A DNA stretch of 64,000 nt, from contig RQSC01000027.1 of NCBI GenBank assembly GCA_013416795.1, positions 790,251 to 854,250 on the forward strand. Reading direction: 5' to 3'. The notes under the pieces were generated by a model, which saw only the letters and a list, made by a program, of their open reading frames with translations, was not told where the DNA came from and did no database searches. This document shows, in pieces, positions 60,501-64,000 of this stretch. This stretch comes from Prasinococcaceae sp. CCMP 1430. Its lineage: Eukaryota; Prasinodermophyta; Palmophyllophyceae; Prasinococcales; Prasinococcaceae. Position 1 is the stretch's first letter; each line of letters begins with the position of its first letter. The translations under genes were made by a program, and so were the position numbers.

Positions 60501-63500
60501 AAGACCACCACGGGCAGCTTCTGGTCTGGCGCCGCGCCGAGATACACCATAGCGGGTGACTTGGCAGCCTCCTCGTCTGGCGCTGTGCAGGTGACGCGCT
60601 CCGCCTCGGCCGTGAGCACCACACACGGTGCGCCTCCAACGGTGACGGTGACGGCTGACAACGATGCATCGCGAGCTTCGGCAGAGGGCGCGAGGCCTCT
60701 TCCACTGATTGTAAGGGTCTGCCCCCCCCCGCGCCCCCCGCTTGCGGGCGTGACGCCACTGACCTCAAAGGCGAAAGCAAATGCGACCTGGGAACCCACC
60801 GTCGCCAGGCCCACCCCGTCGACCCTGACGACAACGGGAGCGTCTTGTGCGACGTCGCCGCCGTTGAGCGCGCAGACCAGCCGAGCGGGCGACGCCTCGT
60901 AGACGACGCACTTCGATCCGCCGAGCTCTACGGCATTGTCTGCGACATTTGGGCTGAAGTTGCTGCCTGTGATGGTGACGATCGTCGCGCCCGCGGACGA
61001 GGCAACAGATGGAGCGATGGACTCGACCGACGGCGTGCTCGCGTCGTCGAGATACGTGAAGCTGTCGGGAAGGGTGAAAATCTCACCACCGATATGGAGC
61101 GTCACATCAGCCGTGCCCGCTCCGTTAGCCGACCCGGGCACCACCACGACAGCACTTCGCCCGTCTGTTTCGACGACAGTCGCAGCAACGCCTCCAACAA
61201 ACACGCCGATTGCGCTTGCATTCAGACCAAAACCTTGGCCGGCGATTGTGACAGCCAACCCACCTCGCGCGCCACCCTCGGAGGGCGTCACAGATGTGAC
61301 GCCGAGAGGCACCGCCAGGGTGGCGTCTACCCCATCAGCAGCCACGGCGGCGCCCAGCTCCGAGAGGATCACGTCAAAGCTGTGCAGGCCAGCGGGTGCG
61401 CTCGCGGGCACGACGCACGAAACTGAGCTTGGCGCGACGACTGACACGTTGGCGCAAGCGACGCCACCAACTGATGCAAGCACTTGGCCCCCATCCTCGA
61501 GCAGGGTCACCGTCGCATCCACCACTGCAATTGCGCCGGTGTTCTCGCTGGGTGCATGTGCTTTGAAGGCGGAGATGGACGGGGTGGCCTCCTGTTCGCC
61601 GCGATATGTGCAACCTCCGAAAGTGTCGAGAGAGGCGCACATGGCCAAGCTGCCGGCCGAGTGAATGCTCAACACCGGCTCGGTGACCGGCACTCGCAGC
61701 CAGTCGCTCGGCACCTGTGCGTAGAACATGCCACTTCCTGCCAACAACTGCACGGCGGACGCATTCGGCGGCCCACGAGCATCGCCGCCGACAAGTGTTG
61801 CATTCTCGACTTCAATAAGAGGTACCTCCTCGCGGTGGCCGCTGAGGACCACGCGCCAGCGTTGCGGCGAGCCGCCGTCGTTGCTGTAGGTGATCTTCTG
61901 CTCGTAAAAGACGTCGGCATGCGCGAGCGCAGCATCACCGCTCGCGCTCGCCAGCGCCTCGAGCGCCTCGACCATGGGCGCCCGAGCATCGCTCTCCGAT
62001 CCTCCCACGCGCAGCACGGTGGTCGCATTGCGCCATCGCAACTCGACCGTGCCACTCAGCGCATTCGTTGCCTGTGCGACGCGCTCCACCGTCTGTACGC
62101 ATGCGCCTCTGCAGCGCAGCCCCGCGGGCGCGAGGGTGAGGAGGTCTCGAGCCGCACCGAGCGGGGGAGGCTCCTCGAAGCGAACATCCCAACCTAGCGA
62201 GCCGTCCGATGTCGCCGACTGCGTGACCCGCACGCCCGCGGCGGCATTGGTAACGCCGGCCGCCGCGGCTTGAAGCGCCTCGGAGAGCTTGTCTCCGGGG
62301 TTCTCTGCGTGCGCCACCAGGGCAGTGGTTGCGAAGACTTCGCTGCCGTCGACCATTGTGAGACGCGCCGACAGGCGATAGGCGCCTCCTGTGGTGTTTC
62401 CCAGCAACACGCGCTGCGTCTCGAGCGAGTACGCAGCCTCAAATTCGATCGCCTGGACAGAGCGCGTGGCGAAGGCGTTGCCTTCGCCATTGTCGAGGCC
62501 ATCTGGCTCGAGCGGCGCGGGTGCGACGAGGCTTACGTCAAACCAGTCGCCACCACCTCCCTCCGAGCCATACACCTCGAGCAGGTACGGTACGCCCTCC
62601 TCCAGACGCACTGGCCGGGGCACGTCGCCCTTGCCGTCCTCGTACTGAAAGATGTTGGATGTCCAGCTCGAGATGAGGTAGAGCAGCTCGGGCTCGGTTG
62701 CGTTGCCTGGTCGCGTAAGCACCACGGCGCACCAGTCATCGCAGGCCGCGAGGAATGTGTGGTTGCCAGTCGCGCGTGGCACGAAGATGGAGCTAATGAC
62801 CTGCTCATAGGCCCCCCAGCGCGTATTGGCTTCGACCTCGAAGCCAGGTATGACCTCCTGAAAGGTTGGGGGCGAAGCACTCGGCCAAAGGGCCGTATCG
62901 AAACGACGCTCGTTCATGAGCAGGTTCCAGAAACTGCTGCTCGTTCCTCGCCGATAAACGGAACGCCGCGCGCCGCGGCCACCCTGCCCCCACAGTGAGG
63001 CAGCACCGCGGTACGCGTGCGCCTGCCACGCGGCACCGACATCCTCCGTGCTTGGCATGATGCACTCTGCGCTCGCGCCTGCGCCTCCCAGCGGCACGCA
63101 CGTGGACCGCGCCCCGCCCACATCCGCCTCGATCGGAGCGCGGAGCCCGCGTCCGACGACCCGCAGCCGATGTCCTCCCGCGAGCGACCCGTTGCTTCGT
63201 ACCAGCGCGTCCACCGCCGGCACGACCTGAACTTGGTGGGCACTCCCACCTTCGGCGCTGGCGGGCGCGTACGCCATCTCGCGAAAGCTGCCAGCATCCG
63301 GGTATGAGAAGGCCTCGTCGGCACGTGCGGCGCCTCCGCCCCGGTTCCCATTGCCTTCTAAGATTAATGAGGCGTTGTACAGGCCCGGGCGAATGTCTTC
63401 GCCGAGCAGGCAGCCCACGGCTTGCCACCGCGTGTGGAAGCTCAGATAGCGCCCCTGATGCCGCAACACGAAGGGTGCGTACGGCTCGTGGCCGCGGTGC

Positions 63501-64000
63501 TCCTCGCCGAGCGCGCGCTGCGCGTCCGCCAAGGCGTCCTCATCGGGCAGCGCGCAGGCGAATTCCCCCCCCAGCATAACTGAGCGCACACCCTCGGCGT
63601 TGCGCACATCGCCTTCGAGCACGACAGCCGTCCCAGCCGGGGCGACGCGTGGCCTCACGCGCCTGAGCGCGGGCGTCGCGTCCTCGCTATACGAGAAGGT
63701 TGTCGGAGCGGTGGCGCGCTTGCCTCGGCCCGCAGTGACCACAATAGGAAGCTCGCGGAGCAGCTCCTCCGACTCGCCGTGGAGCAGGGTCGCGGCCGGC
63801 GCCGGCGGGGTGTCCACGACGAGCAGCGTGTCGGTCGACAGGAACTCAACCACCGTAGCGCTCTGGCCGCCGACCGACACGAGCGCACCGCCGAAGGCAC
63901 CTCCCTCGGAAGAGAACCCGGCGCCACGGATCCAAAGGCGCGTGCCGCCCGCCAGAGAGCCTTGGATAGCCCCCTCACCCGAACCGGTTTCAGTCGCAGC
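51529..64000 (-). CDS. Fibrocystin-L (PKHD1L1)-like giant membrane protein, 5' end outside window
   Basis: Exons: 64000 (open edge)-57658, 57576-51938 and 51903-51529; introns of 81 bp (phase 1) and 34 bp (phase 0); 4,118 residues so far. Order of domains: several IPT/TIG repeats, a PA14 domain (about 62,520-62,940), more IPT/TIG, an F5/8-type C (discoidin) domain (about 58,850-59,300), G8 (about 58,190-58,430), a parallel beta-helix starting with GQAFNLGRYPLHFHM across the first intron, a second G8 (about 55,580-55,895), a second beta-helix, a membrane helix (about 52,375-52,450) and a cytosolic tail of about 270 residues. This is the plan of animal PKHD1L1 (about 4,240 residues), except for the discoidin domain. 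It is probably a surface or ciliary protein. The signal peptide lies beyond 64,000. Confidence 0.93.
52269..52348. repeat. Imperfect direct repeat in fibrocystin-L-like tail
   Basis: Two copies of a segment encoding KPSN(H/Q)N(T/I)VSPE in the cytosolic tail just after the membrane helix. At DNA level GATTGCTGGGCTT and GGCGAAACT are shared. It may be a duplicated phosphorylation or docking motif. Confidence 0.6.

Overview
The window looks like nuclear DNA of a GC-rich unicellular alga. Genes are interrupted by GT-AG spliceosomal introns, 34 to 482 bp where both ends can be seen. The donor is usually GTGCGT or GTACG(C/T). The proteins are plainly eukaryotic: actin, kinesin-14, THOC3, NOL10, an NCKX exchanger and a fibrocystin-L-like protein. 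A NEOXANTHIN-DEFICIENT-like protein and a bacterial-type penicillin-binding protein fit a plastid-bearing host. Density is about one gene per 2.6 kb with few introns, and a haptophyte (pavlovophyte-like) or similar alga is my best guess. That placement is inference; no rRNA or organelle marker lies in the window. Single N positions and poly-C tracts show it is a draft assembly.

Left part (1-21 kb): a Cys-rich protein, a YaaA-family protein, a Myb/telobox protein, a two-exon class A penicillin-binding protein with all catalytic motifs, an Atm1/ABCB7-like transporter, a three-exon actin, and a very long C-terminal-motor kinesin.

Middle (21-41 kb): mostly alternating strands. An NXD1-like protein, THOC3/TEX1, an IQANK1-like IQ+ankyrin protein, NOL10/Enp2, a coiled-coil protein, an armadillo-like protein with a coilin-like N terminus, a potassium-dependent Na/Ca exchanger, an unrecognised protein and a DUF72 protein ending in a PCNA-box-like peptide.

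Right part (41-64 kb): a METTL27-like methyltransferase, an orphan PgsA-like C-terminal exon, a WLM/Wss1-type metalloprotease with SUMO-interacting motifs, a Golgi-type sulfotransferase, a PhyH-like dioxygenase, a membrane protein joining EF-hands, SAM, FN3, a membrane segment and a FYVE-like finger (STIM-like), a small four-exon coiled-coil protein, and a fibrocystin-L (PKHD1L1) homologue of more than 4,100 residues that runs off the right edge.

The genes do not form an operon or a cluster of one pathway. Many are divergent or convergent neighbours with very short spacers (33 bp at 28,753; 42 bp at 47,811). The most interesting items are the nuclear PBP1A, the STIM-like EF-SAM-FYVE protein, the fibrocystin-L homologue, and two unrelated genes whose introns share the same 3' end sequence.
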